A stretch of DNA of 30,863 nucleotides from contig CAJLFQ010000023.1 in the NCBI GenBank assembly GCA_905205975.1, forward strand, positions 1-30,863, in the 5' to 3' direction. Shown piece by piece: positions 23,599 through 30,863 of this stretch. A program made the position numbers and the translations under genes. A model generated the notes under the pieces. It was not told the origin of the DNA. It saw only the letters and a list, made by a program, of their open reading frames with translations, and searched no databases. Origin of the DNA: an uncultured Eubacteriales bacterium (GTDB lineage: Bacteria > Bacillota > Clostridia > Oscillospirales > QAMX01). Position 1 is the first letter of the stretch; each line of letters begins with the position of its first letter.

Positions 23599-23614
23599 AG
23601 AAAGGAAGCACAAT

Positions 23615-24346
23615 ATGCAGAAACTCCTGAGCCACGTGCGCCGCTGCGTGGAAGATTTTGATATGTTTACCGATGGCGACAGCGTTGCTGTCGGCGTTTC
23701 GGGCGGGAAAGACAGCCTGACCGTTTTGTGTACGCTGGCGAGGCTGGCCAAGTTTTACCCCAAAAAATTTGAAGTCAAGGCCATCAGCCTGGATCTTGGC
23801 TACGATGAGATGGATTTTTCTCCGGTAGCCGCGCTGTGCGATCAGCTGGAGGTGCCTTACCGGGTGATTCACACGGATATCAAAACCGTCGTGTTTGACA
23901 TCCGGAAAGAAGAAAACCCCTGTTCGCTCTGTGCCAATATGCGCCGGGGCGCTTTGAACAACGCCGCAAAGGAATGGGGCTGCAACAAGGTTGCACTGGG
24001 TCATCACATGGATGATGCGGTCGAAACGTTCTTGCTCTCTCTGATCTACGAAGGCCGCCTGTCCTGCTTTGCCCCGGTGACCTATCTCGACCGGAGCGGA
24101 ATCTATACGGTGCGTCCGCTGCTCTACTGCCGCGAATACGAAATCAAATCCTTTGTGCAGCGCGCGGCGCTGCCGGTTGTGAAAAACGCGTGCCCGGCGG
24201 ATCAAAATTCCAAGCGCAAGCGCGTGAAAGAGCTGGCAGGCGTTCTGAAAGAAGAACGCGCCGACATCTACGAAAAAATCTTTGGCGCGATGCAGCGTCT
24301 GCCGCTGGAAGGCTGGGAAACGAAAAATTCGCCGTTTCAAAAATGA
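23615..24346 (+). CDS. TtcA-like tRNA 2-thiolation enzyme (PP-loop ATPase)
   Basis: A 243-residue N-type ATP pyrophosphatase. The PP-loop is VSGGKDSLTV (about residues 28-37). The CxxC of NPCSLC and a third cysteine in NACPAD are in the positions used for the 4Fe-4S cluster of TtcA, which makes 2-thiocytidine 32 in tRNA. GHHMDDAVETFL is the second family signature. AAAGGAAG precedes the ATG at 23615. The family is clear; whether the target is C32 or another tRNA base cannot be read from the sequence. It stands alone with its own promoter. Confidence 0.88.
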   Translation: MQKLLSHVRRCVEDFDMFTDGDSVAVGVSGGKDSLTVLCTLARLAKFYPKKFEVKAISLDLGYDEMDFSPVAALCDQLEVPYRVIHTDIKTVVFDIRKEENPCSLCANMRRGALNNAAKEWGCNKVALGHHMDDAVETFLLSLIYEGRLSCFAPVTYLDRSGIYTVRPLLYCREYEIKSFVQRAALPVVKNACPADQNSKRKRVKELAGVLKEERADIYEKIFGAMQRLPLEGWETKNSPFQK

Positions 24347-24433
24347 CGCGCCAGCATAAACCTGGTGGGAATTGGCACAAAAAGAACTGCTGAACCGGCG
24401 CGAAAAACGCATAATAAAACAAGATCGATCGGC

Positions 24434-24480
24434 GGAACGTGAAGATATCCAAACGTTTCCAACTGCGAGTTGATTTTTTT
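24434..24480 (+). terminator. Weak possible terminator after the TtcA-like gene
   Basis: CAACT-GCG-AGTTG (24460-24472) is followed by seven Ts. An imperfect outer pairing (GGAACGT with ACGTTTCC) lies just before. The stem is short, so this is tentative. I see nothing else in the gap 24347-24513. Confidence 0.35.
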
Positions 24481-24513
24481 GCATCAGCAGGAGGCGTGTC
24501 GCCGTTCGTTTGC

Positions 24514-24542
24514 TTGCGCTTCCCGGTAAAATCTGCTATCAT
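24514..24542 (+). promoter_or_regulatory. Promoter of the HTH-serine dehydratase gene
   Basis: TTGCGC (24514-24519), 17 bases, TATCAT (24537-24542) preceded by TGC, an extended -10. The -35 is the same as at ruvC. The leader is about 48 bases. Confidence 0.65.
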
Positions 24543-24597
24543 ATATTCCGAAGAGCGTCCGTAACGGCTTGTTCTTCCACGCAGAGGAGTGATTGGT

Positions 24598-26073
24598 GTG
24601 TCCATCGGAAAGAATATCGCAAAATTCAGAAAAGACAAAGGGCTGACACAGGAAGCGCTGGGTCGTCAGATCGGTGTTTCCAACCAGGCGGTTTCCAAAT
24701 GGGAATCGGACACGACCATGCCGGATGTCATGCTGCTGCCCAAAATCGCCGAACAATTGGGCGTGTCGCTGGAAGAGCTCTATGGCATCGAACCGAATGA
24801 CCACGCCGCTTCTGCGCAGAAGATCAAACGGCCCGCACATAAGGGGATGGAATCTCTGCGCAATCTGTACCGCATCGGCGTCGGACCGTCCAGTTCCCAT
24901 ACCATGGGCCCGGAGAAAATCAGCCGGATTTTTCAGTCGCGTTTTCCGAACGCAGAGCGATATCAGGTTATTTTATATGGTTCTCTGGCGCTGACGGGGC
25001 GCGGCCACGGGACAGACCGCGCCATTCAGAAGGTTTTCGGCGACCGGGTGGAGGTCATTTTTGACGACCACAGCATCGATATTGAATTTCCGAATACCAT
25101 GGATCTCCTCGCTTTCCAAAATGGCCGGGTGGAACGTCAAAGGGCATACAGTCTGGGCGGCGGCGCCATTGCCTTTGCGGGCGAACCGCAGCAGGAGGCG
25201 CTGCCGTATACGCTGACGTCTTTCTATGATATTTCCGAATCCGTCAAAAGCTGCGGTATGCGCATCTATGACTATGTCCGTGAGTGCGAAGGCGACGAAA
25301 TTTTCGATGATCTGGCCGATGTATGGCGCCAAATGAAGGCGTCCATCAAAGAAGGCACGGAGACAGAGGGCATTCTGCCCGGCGGACTCGGCGTCGAACG
25401 CAAAGCGCGGTTTCTCCTGAAATCGCGCCACATCGGCGAAACGGATGTAATCCGTGAGAACCGGCTGATTTCTGCCTATGCCTTTGCCGTGAGCGAGCAG
25501 AACGCAGCCGGCGGCGTCATTGTAACGGCGCCAACCTGCGGATCGTGCGGCGTCATGCCGGCAGTGCTGTTTTTCATGCAGCAGAAATACGGGTTTTCCG
25601 ATGCAGAAATCTGCAATGCGCTGGCGACCGGCGGCATCATCGGCAACCTGATCAAAACAAACGCCAGCATCAGCGGCGCAGAATGCGGCTGTCAGGCGGA
25701 AATCGGCTCTGCCTGCGCCATGGCGGCGGCAGCGCTGGCGGAGCTCTATGAGCTGAATCTGGAACAAATCGAATATGCCTCCGAAATCGCCATCGAACAC
25801 CATCTGGGTCTGACCTGTGACCCCGTCAAAGGGCTTGTGCAGATTCCGTGCATCGAGCGCAATGCGGTTGCGGCGATGCGCGCCATCAACGCGGTCACGC
25901 TGTCCAACTTTTTGGCGAAAACCAGAAACGTCTCCTTTGACACCATTGTGGAAACGATGTATGAAACGGGCAAGGATTTGTATCGTGGGTACCGCGAGAC
26001 CAGTGTCAACGGCCTTGCAAAATTCTATGTGAACAACGACCCGAACCGGACAAACGATTCCGTGCGCATCTGA
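24598..26073 (+). CDS. sdaA: Fusion of an Xre-type HTH domain to a one-chain iron-sulfur L-serine dehydratase
   Basis: A 491-residue protein. Residues ~2-63 are a full Cro/CI-type helix-turn-helix (IGKNIAKFRKDKGLTQEAL, VSNQAVSKWES, LEELYGI). A polar linker of about 15 residues follows. From about residue 78 it is a complete [4Fe-4S] L-serine ammonia-lyase: beta domain with IGVGPSSSHTMGP and GRGHGTDRAI, then alpha domain with TAPTCGSCGVMPAVL. The cluster cysteines are Cys365 (GCQAE), Cys407 (LTCDP) and Cys418 (PCIERNA). The enzyme turns serine into pyruvate and ammonia. The frame is open throughout. The GTG at 24598 is chosen because GAGGAG lies 8 bases upstream; GTG 24589 overlaps that site. 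The HTH could make the enzyme a serine-responsive regulator, perhaps of its own gene (inference). Confidence 0.93.
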   Translation: MSIGKNIAKFRKDKGLTQEALGRQIGVSNQAVSKWESDTTMPDVMLLPKIAEQLGVSLEELYGIEPNDHAASAQKIKRPAHKGMESLRNLYRIGVGPSSSHTMGPEKISRIFQSRFPNAERYQVILYGSLALTGRGHGTDRAIQKVFGDRVEVIFDDHSIDIEFPNTMDLLAFQNGRVERQRAYSLGGGAIAFAGEPQQEALPYTLTSFYDISESVKSCGMRIYDYVRECEGDEIFDDLADVWRQMKASIKEGTETEGILPGGLGVERKARFLLKSRHIGETDVIRENRLISAYAFAVSEQNAAGGVIVTAPTCGSCGVMPAVLFFMQQKYGFSDAEICNALATGGIIGNLIKTNASISGAECGCQAEIGSACAMAAAALAELYELNLEQIEYASEIAIEHHLGLTCDPVKGLVQIPCIERNAVAAMRAINAVTLSNFLAKTRNVSFDTIVETMYETGKDLYRGYRETSVNGLAKFYVNNDPNRTNDSVRI

Positions 26074-26088
26074 ACGGATGCTCCGCAG

Positions 26089-26117
26089 TTGACAGCCGGA
26101 GAAAAAGCAGGTATAAT
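26089..26117 (+). promoter_or_regulatory. Consensus promoter of the HAD/lipid kinase pair
   Basis: TTGACA (26089-26094), 17 bases, TATAAT (26112-26117), a full sigma-A consensus that begins 15 bases after the serine dehydratase stop. Confidence 0.88.
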
Positions 26118-26155
26118 AAAATCCATCAGAAAACACAGGAAAGGGAGGATGCGCT

Positions 26156-26827
26156 TTGCCGCAGATTCTGTGGGACTGGAACGGCACCATTTTGGACGAC
26201 GCAGAAATCAGCCGCACAATCCTGAACGGCATGCTGATCCGGCGCGGTTTGCAGCCGGTTTCAGCGGGACGATACCGGGAAATTTTCACCTTTCCGATCG
26301 AAGCCTACTACCGTGCGGCGGGCTTTGACTTTAGCAAAGAACCGTATGCGCAGATTGCGCAGGAATATATCGACGCTTATCCGGCGGCCGCTCTTCACGC
26401 CCGTCTGACAGAGGGGGCGGCTGAGGCCGTCAAACACTTTGCGGAACTGGGCATCCGCCAGACGATTCTTTCCGCCTGCGAAATCAACGCCCTGCGGGAA
26501 CAGGTTGCTTCTTTCGGCCTGACCGGATACTTTGACGGTATTTTTGGCGCAGGGGACGGATTCGGCGGCGGAAAGATCGAAGTGGCCCGTACATGGCTTG
26601 CGGAAGCCGGTACCCCGGCAGCGGATGCCGTTTTCGTCGGCGACACCCTGCACGACTTGGAAACCGCACACGCCATCGGCTGTCGCCCGGTACTCTTTTC
26701 CGGCGGTCATCAAAGTCGAAGCCGTTTGGCCGCGAGCGGAGAAATTGTGATTGATTCACTGGAAGCGCTGTACCCGATTGTATCTGAGATGATGAAACCG
26801 AAAAGGAGATTCGAGTATGCCGAATAA
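26156..26827 (+). CDS. HAD-superfamily hydrolase (phosphoglycolate phosphatase-like) with DWNGT motif
   Basis: A 223-residue HAD phosphatase with a helical cap. Motif I reads WDWNGTILDD: Asp7 is the nucleophile, but the usual second Asp (general acid/base) is Asn9. Motif II is ILSAC, motif III is the Lys of GGGKIEVA, and motif IV is VFVGDTLHDLE. The start is TTG at 26156 with GGGAGG 7 bases upstream. It overlaps the lipid kinase start by 11 bases, so the two are translationally coupled. A DWNGT motif recurs in a Firmicutes clade, so it may still be active. The substrate is unknown. Confidence 0.88.
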   Translation: MPQILWDWNGTILDDAEISRTILNGMLIRRGLQPVSAGRYREIFTFPIEAYYRAAGFDFSKEPYAQIAQEYIDAYPAAALHARLTEGAAEAVKHFAELGIRQTILSACEINALREQVASFGLTGYFDGIFGAGDGFGGGKIEVARTWLAEAGTPAADAVFVGDTLHDLETAHAIGCRPVLFSGGHQSRSRLAASGEIVIDSLEALYPIVSEMMKPKRRFEYAE

Positions 26828-27761
26828 ACTGTTGCTGATTGTCAACGTCATGGCAGGCAAGGGCAGAATCAAGTCCAAGCTTGCCGACGTGGTGGATACC
26901 TTCGTCCGCTGCGGATACGACGTTACCATTTATACCACACAGGCTCGCGATGACGCACGGCGTGTCGCAGAACAGCGTGCAGATGAGTTCGATTTGATTG
27001 TCTGTTCCGGCGGCGACGGAACGCTGAGCGAAGTCGTCAACGGGCTGGCGGCGCGCGCCGGTTCCAAACCGGCTATCGGCTATCTGCCGATGGGAACGAC
27101 CAACGACTTTGCAAAAACGCTGGGGATTCCGGCAGACAATATCCTGAAAGCGGCAGAGCTGGCCGCGACCGGTCCGGCATATCCCTGCGATGTCGGCTGC
27201 TTCAACGGCAAATTCTTTACATACAGCGCAGCCTTCGGCGCGTTCAGCGACGTCCCGTATATTACGCCTCAAAAAACGAAAAGCCTCCTCGGCCGCAGCG
27301 CCTATATCCTTCAGGGGGTGGAACGGCTTTCGTCGCTCAAATCTTACCACTGTACCGTTCGATACGATGGCAAAATGATCACCGATGATTTCCTGTTTGG
27401 CATGATTACCAATTCGGATTCGGTCGGCGGTTTCCAGGGGCTTTGCGGCATGGATGTTGAGCTGTCTGACGGTCAGTTTGAAGTGGTGCTGATCCGGATG
27501 CCGGCGACGATTCTGGATTTGAACAACGTCGTGATCGCGCTGCTGGCCCATGATATGTCCGCGGACGGCATTTACGCGTTCCATGCGTCCAATCTGGAAC
27601 TGACTTGCGATGAGCCGATGGCGTGGACTTTGGACGGCGAATACGGCGGCGCACCGCGGAAAGCCGTCGTAGAGGTCAAAAACAAAGCGGTTCGCTATGT
27701 GACGCGCATGGGCCGGCGAACCAAACGGCTGAAAAAACCGGAACTGCAATCCGGCAAATAA
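26817..27761 (+). CDS. YegS/DgkB-like diacylglycerol or lipid kinase
   Basis: A 314-residue lipid kinase that phosphorylates diacylglycerol or a related lipid at the inner face of the membrane, recycling diacylglycerol released by lipoteichoic acid synthesis in Gram-positives. Signatures are IVNVMAGKGR, the nucleotide motif CSGGDGTLSEVVNGL, MGTTNDFAKTLGIP and WTLDGEYGG near the C-terminus. AAAAGGAGA lies 8-9 bases before the ATG. A basic tail ends the protein (RRTKRLKKPE). It is coupled to the HAD phosphatase upstream, which might act on a related phospho-compound (inference). A strong terminator follows. Confidence 0.93.
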   Translation: MPNKLLLIVNVMAGKGRIKSKLADVVDTFVRCGYDVTIYTTQARDDARRVAEQRADEFDLIVCSGGDGTLSEVVNGLAARAGSKPAIGYLPMGTTNDFAKTLGIPADNILKAAELAATGPAYPCDVGCFNGKFFTYSAAFGAFSDVPYITPQKTKSLLGRSAYILQGVERLSSLKSYHCTVRYDGKMITDDFLFGMITNSDSVGGFQGLCGMDVELSDGQFEVVLIRMPATILDLNNVVIALLAHDMSADGIYAFHASNLELTCDEPMAWTLDGEYGGAPRKAVVEVKNKAVRYVTRMGRRTKRLKKPELQSGK

Positions 27762-27776
27762 CTGCATAAGACGTCA

Positions 27777-27816
27777 AAAGAGGCGCTCTGTCCGAAAGAC
27801 AGAGCGCCTCTTTCTG
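27777..27816 (+). terminator. Strong bidirectional terminator
   Basis: A perfect 16-bp stem (27777-27792 with 27798-27813) with CGAAA loop lies between two convergent genes. T-rich bases follow on both strands, so it should serve both the lipid kinase and the GH38-like gene. Confidence 0.92.
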
Positions 27817-27860
27817 TGATGTTGTTTTTTGCAGCGTTCCTGCTGAATGGCGAACCGCTG

Positions 27861-30296
27861 TTACAAAGTAATCCGAACAGTTTTGATCTCCCAAGGCCGG
27901 AAGTGCAGTTGGCTGCCGCAGCAGGCCAAAGTTTCGCCGAGCAGGTTGACTTCTGCGGTCACTCTGCTGAATGCAGGGGAAAACTCGACAGATGCTTCCA
28001 AATCGGCGTAGTTGCAGAAACGCGCGTAAATCGCTCTATCCTCCGGATAAAGCGCCGTCAAAATGACGCTTTCCTGGTCGGAAGTCCATTCGGCAAACGA
28101 TTGCCGGGTCAAATCGCCGAAGCCTGCTTGCAAAGCAATCGCCGCAGGCGGATAGGCATAGGCGAGCGCTGCGCGGTGGACGCTGACGTCGCTGATAGAA
28201 GCCTCAAAGGGGTAAATGGCAAATGCACTGCTGAACGTGCCGTTGAGCATGCGCGTGCCGCATGGATACTCGTTGGCGTAAATCAGCGGCACGGAGAGTT
28301 CGTTTCCTTCGACGGAAGCCCCCATGCAGCCACGGTTGAAAACGGCAATGCCCTGTGCGGCGTCCCGCAAAGCCACCCAGTAGAGCCCCTGCAAATAGGT
28401 GACCGATTGGAACGATTCAGCCGGACTGACCGGCGTATCGGCGAGAATTTTTGCCCCATCCATCCAGAAATCCTCCGGTTTGCAGACCTGGCCATCCCAC
28501 TCCGCGATCGAAAACGGTGCATCGCGGAGCATCCGGCGGTCTTCCGAGAGGCAGGCATCCAGCACAAACCGCAGCTTTTCTTCGTGAACGGAACCGTTGA
28601 CGTTGAAATCGGAGCCAATGCCTTTGGTAATGCCGGTTCGTCCGACGCGTTCGCCGTGCAGCTCAAACGAAGCGGAACAGTTAATCCGGGCGACGCCTTC
28701 CATCAGACACATTTCAAACCGGAAGGGGATAGAGCCGACAAAGCCGGTCTTCACGGCTGACGCCATATGTGCCGAAACGGTGACGGCCCAATCACTGTCA
28801 AAGTCGTTCATGCAGTCTACGTCTTCGATATATCCGCGGAAGAGCTTGCCGGAACCGTTGTCAACAAACCGCTGACCGGTTACGGCGCTGTCGATGGAAG
28901 CGATTCCCTGACGGGTGAGGTGGATCCGGTACAGCGGCGTTGTCAGCATACCGGTGGACGCCTCCCAACGGAATGCACTGCCTGCCGCCTGCTGCGGTGC
29001 CTGCTTCAAAAGCAGACGCTTGGCCTCGAGCGGGTTCAGCTGAACGAGCATCCGAAGCATACCGTCGGACAGCTCGGACGGAACGGCACAGTCGCCGTCA
29101 AAGGCGGTGCTGCATCCGTTGGCAGGCGTTTCAATCCATGCGCTGACCGGGAAGGAATTCAGGTTGACCGCCAGCACGCCGTCTGCATGCGGGTCGGCAA
29201 ACCGACTTGCAAATGTTGATGCCGAAATGGCATCGGCTTCTTGGGCGGCCTGCTGAGAAGCGGGCAGGAACCGGTGCGCCAGATCCAAAAGCCCGCAGAT
29301 GGTGATGTCATGATGCTGCGCGACCAAAACGTTCTGCCATGCCGCTTCCAGCTGTTCCTGCGCCGATGTGCCGCCGAGCAGGACGGCCAGCGCGTTCAAA
29401 CGCTCTGCCAGCGCCGCATGAACTTCGGCGCTGCGGCACCCGTTGAAGATTTCATTGCCGCAGTACCCCCAGGGGATTTTGCCGTGAAAGTCGTTGTCGG
29501 TCATGACAAGCGGTTCGGCGGCTTCGCCGTAAATGCCGGGCAGCTCCTCCAGCAGGACGAAGGCCCAGTCTTTGTGCTGAACGGCGTCGGCCACGACTTT
29601 TTCATACGGCTGTGTCAGATCGTCATAACGCGAAGCGAGCAGCGGCTGATACTTCCTGAATTGCGCTTCAAAGTCTTCGAGTGAAATTGCGGTATCATCC
29701 GGCCAGCGGCTCAAAATCCAGTTGTCCAGCGTGGTGTTGCAGAATCCGCGTCCCTCGTCATCATAGGCGGGAACAGCAGGAATCGCAGAACCGTCTTTGC
29801 CGATCCAACTGCCGAAGGCGGCGTCGAATGTCCTCTGATAGCCGTAATTCATCACATGCGTGCGCAGAATGGCCGCCTCAAATCCGCAGAGATTCAGCAG
29901 CTGCGGCGATTGACTGATCAGCGCAAATTCAGAAATTGCGTAGACCGGCGGCGTCTGGCCGAAGTGTTTCCGGTTGGCCCGGATGGCATAGGTGAGTTGG
30001 CGGACGTTGGATTCACCAGAAATAAAGAGCGCAAGCGGCTGACCGTATGTGGTGGAGCCGAGACCAAAGCGTCCGGGGTATTTGGACAGCGCATCCCGGA
30101 TCAAATCCATGATTTCCGGGTTCGTTTTGGACAGCTCGTCGAATGTAAACGCTTCATAGTCAAGCCCGAATTTAAAACCGGGATACTGTTCCAGCCAGCC
30201 GATGTGCTCGCGGAGCGTGGTTTCAACTTTGTCTTTCCAGAGTACAAAACCGCCGTGGTCATAGGTCAGAATATAGAGATTTGGATGATCCTTCAT
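27861..30296 (-). CDS. Divergent GH38-like glycoside hydrolase
   Basis: An 811-residue cytoplasmic protein with GH38 alpha-mannosidase architecture: N-terminal alpha/beta catalytic domain (residues ~1-280), three-helix bundle (AWQNVLVAQHHDITICG near residue 320-335), then large beta-sandwich domains (VLAVNLNSFPVSAWIETP and beyond). Conserved GH38 features include SGESNVRQL and the QHHD motif. By eye, the zinc motif HxD is replaced by H14-G-G (YDHGGF), and the nucleophile Asp is replaced by Glu123 (YAISEFALIS). The ATG at 30296 has AAGGAGG 8 bases upstream; codons further upstream cross that site. No signal peptide is seen. It has its own promoter. Activity may differ from alpha-mannosidase. 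Confidence 0.78.
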   Translation of the reverse strand: MKDHPNLYILTYDHGGFVLWKDKVETTLREHIGWLEQYPGFKFGLDYEAFTFDELSKTNPEIMDLIRDALSKYPGRFGLGSTTYGQPLALFISGESNVRQLTYAIRANRKHFGQTPPVYAISEFALISQSPQLLNLCGFEAAILRTHVMNYGYQRTFDAAFGSWIGKDGSAIPAVPAYDDEGRGFCNTTLDNWILSRWPDDTAISLEDFEAQFRKYQPLLASRYDDLTQPYEKVVADAVQHKDWAFVLLEELPGIYGEAAEPLVMTDNDFHGKIPWGYCGNEIFNGCRSAEVHAALAERLNALAVLLGGTSAQEQLEAAWQNVLVAQHHDITICGLLDLAHRFLPASQQAAQEADAISASTFASRFADPHADGVLAVNLNSFPVSAWIETPANGCSTAFDGDCAVPSELSDGMLRMLVQLNPLEAKRLLLKQAPQQAAGSAFRWEASTGMLTTPLYRIHLTRQGIASIDSAVTGQRFVDNGSGKLFRGYIEDVDCMNDFDSDWAVTVSAHMASAVKTGFVGSIPFRFEMCLMEGVARINCSASFELHGERVGRTGITKGIGSDFNVNGSVHEEKLRFVLDACLSEDRRMLRDAPFSIAEWDGQVCKPEDFWMDGAKILADTPVSPAESFQSVTYLQGLYWVALRDAAQGIAVFNRGCMGASVEGNELSVPLIYANEYPCGTRMLNGTFSSAFAIYPFEASISDVSVHRAALAYAYPPAAIALQAGFGDLTRQSFAEWTSDQESVILTALYPEDRAIYARFCNYADLEASVEFSPAFSRVTAEVNLLGETLACCGSQLHFRPWEIKTVRITL

Positions 30297-30373
30297 GTAA
30301 ATGGCCTCCTTCTGGTGGAACCGGCCGGCGGCGGACACACAGGGGAACCGACGGCGCAGAACGCTTTTGGTTC

Positions 30374-30402
30374 AGTATAACAGAAAAGAGAAGGATTGTC
30401 AA
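30374..30402 (-). promoter_or_regulatory. Promoter of the GH38-like gene
   Basis: On the - strand TTGACA (30402-30397), 17 bases, TATACT (30379-30374). It lies just after the stop of the DMT transporter gene and leaves a leader of about 70 bases. Confidence 0.82.
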
Positions 30403-30411
30403 GCTTTATTT

Positions 30412-30834
30412 TTACTGCGCCAGCAGGATCAAACCGGCTCCGGCCAAACAAAGCCCGACGCATTGCCGCAGCGAGATGGTCTCGCGGTAGAAGAGAAGAC
30501 CGACCGCCAGCAGCACACAGGCCAGTGCACAGCTTGAAATGAGCTGTGCAACACTGATTTTCCAACCGGCACGGTATATAGAAATGAATCCGGCTTCCAG
30601 GCCGACGAGTGAAAGCCCTAAGAGATAGGCGGTCCAATTGGCTTTCCCGAAGTTTTCAAACAATCCTTTGCCGCCGGTGCAGAAAAACATACCGAGCGCC
30701 CCCAAAGCCGCGGTTACATAGGTCAAAAACAGTGAGGCGAATGCGTTGACGTTTTCCGGCGTCGACTTGGCGCAGATGTTGTAGAGGGTATTGAACAGAA
30801 CCACGGCCGCAATGGGCCAGATGCGCTGCAACAT
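30412..30834 (-). CDS. EamA/DMT-type single-half transporter
   Basis: A 140-residue membrane protein with about four or five helices (IWPIAAVVLFNTLYNICAK, FLTYVTAALGALGMFF, AYLLGLSLVGLEAGFISIYR, SSCALACVLLAVGLLFYRE, CVGLCLAGAGLILLA). This equals one half of a ten-helix drug/metabolite exporter, so it probably works as a dimer. FYRETISLRQCVGLCLAGAGL is the usual EamA end. The ATG at 30834 follows AAAGGAG by 7 bases; a TTG six codons upstream overlaps that site. Substrate unknown. Its end lies 10 bases from the -35 box of the GH38-like gene's promoter. Confidence 0.88.
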   Translation of the reverse strand: MLQRIWPIAAVVLFNTLYNICAKSTPENVNAFASLFLTYVTAALGALGMFFCTGGKGLFENFGKANWTAYLLGLSLVGLEAGFISIYRAGWKISVAQLISSCALACVLLAVGLLFYRETISLRQCVGLCLAGAGLILLAQ

Positions 30835-30863
30835 AAAAAGGCTCCTTTCCAATCAAAAAACTG

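Noticed and set aside
24973..26289. Open frame of 438 codons on the - strand opposite the serine dehydratase gene
   Set aside because: The + strand encodes conserved enzyme motifs throughout. The antisense frame has no family signature and is a codon-bias shadow.
26484..27767. Open frame of 427 codons on the - strand opposite the HAD and lipid kinase genes
   Set aside because: It is antisense to two genes with clear motifs, spans their junction and has no recognisable domain.
1..30863. CRISPR arrays, tRNA or rRNA genes, insertion sequences, phage or toxin-antitoxin genes
   Set aside because: Reading both strands I found no regular spaced repeats, no transposase or integrase motif and no cloverleaf-like segment in the intergenic regions.

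Overview
This window looks like a chromosomal segment of a moderately GC-rich Gram-positive anaerobe of the class Clostridia, probably in or near the Oscillospiraceae/Ruminococcaceae. That placement is inferred from gene families and gene order (tig-clpP-clpX-ysxC, ruvC-ruvA-ruvB, a FolT-type ECF component, PadR-DUF1700-DUF4097, SLH-domain surface protein, sigma-A-like promoters with strong Shine-Dalgarno sites). It is not based on any database match. I saw no rRNA, tRNA, CRISPR array, insertion sequence, prophage or plasmid function. Most of the window is core metabolism with a few accessory surface and carbohydrate genes.

Layout. 1-4.1 kb (+): protein quality control (trigger factor, ClpP, ClpX) and the ribosome-assembly GTPase YsxC, with terminators after tig and after ysxC. 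4.2-7.3 kb (+): a large secreted protein with three C-terminal SLH domains, ended by a strong hairpin. 7.3-10.2 kb (-): a MerR regulator with a GyrI-like effector domain, a decayed SLH fragment on the opposite strand, a GH28-like beta-helix protein and a TfoX N-terminal-domain protein. 10.3-15.0 kb (-): a four-gene unit (AI-2E family membrane protein, nagB, NYN-domain protein, large lipoprotein) read from one consensus promoter. 15.0-18.8 kb (+): ruvC-ruvA-ruvB-folT-queG, read from a promoter back to back with the previous one. 18.7-20.4 kb: a GT2 glycosyltransferase (-) and a GtrA protein (+), divergent, whose 3' ends both overlap the ends of convergent neighbours. 20.3-21.6 kb (-): trmB and a cysteine-rich YkgJ-like protein. 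21.7-23.5 kb (+): PadR-DUF1700-DUF4097 envelope module. 23.6-27.8 kb (+): a TtcA-like tRNA thiolase, an Xre-HTH/L-serine dehydratase fusion, a HAD phosphatase and a YegS/DgkB-like lipid kinase. 27.8-30.9 kb (-): a divergent GH38-like glycosidase and a single-half DMT/EamA transporter.

How it works together. RuvABC resolves Holliday junctions. ClpXP with trigger factor handles nascent and damaged proteins. NagB feeds amino-sugar carbon into glycolysis. TrmB, QueG and the TtcA-like enzyme are three separate tRNA modification enzymes within 6 kb. The GT2/GtrA pair, the SLH protein, the DUF4097 module and the lipid kinase all point to the cell envelope.

Most unusual items: the one-chain HTH-serine dehydratase; a GH38-fold protein whose metal-binding and nucleophile motifs look substituted; a MerR promoter with a textbook 19-bp spacer and dyad; a relic SLH fragment; and two convergent gene overlaps, one of which is followed by an antisense UUCG-loop terminator. 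I did not find a clearly new multi-gene defence or mobile system.
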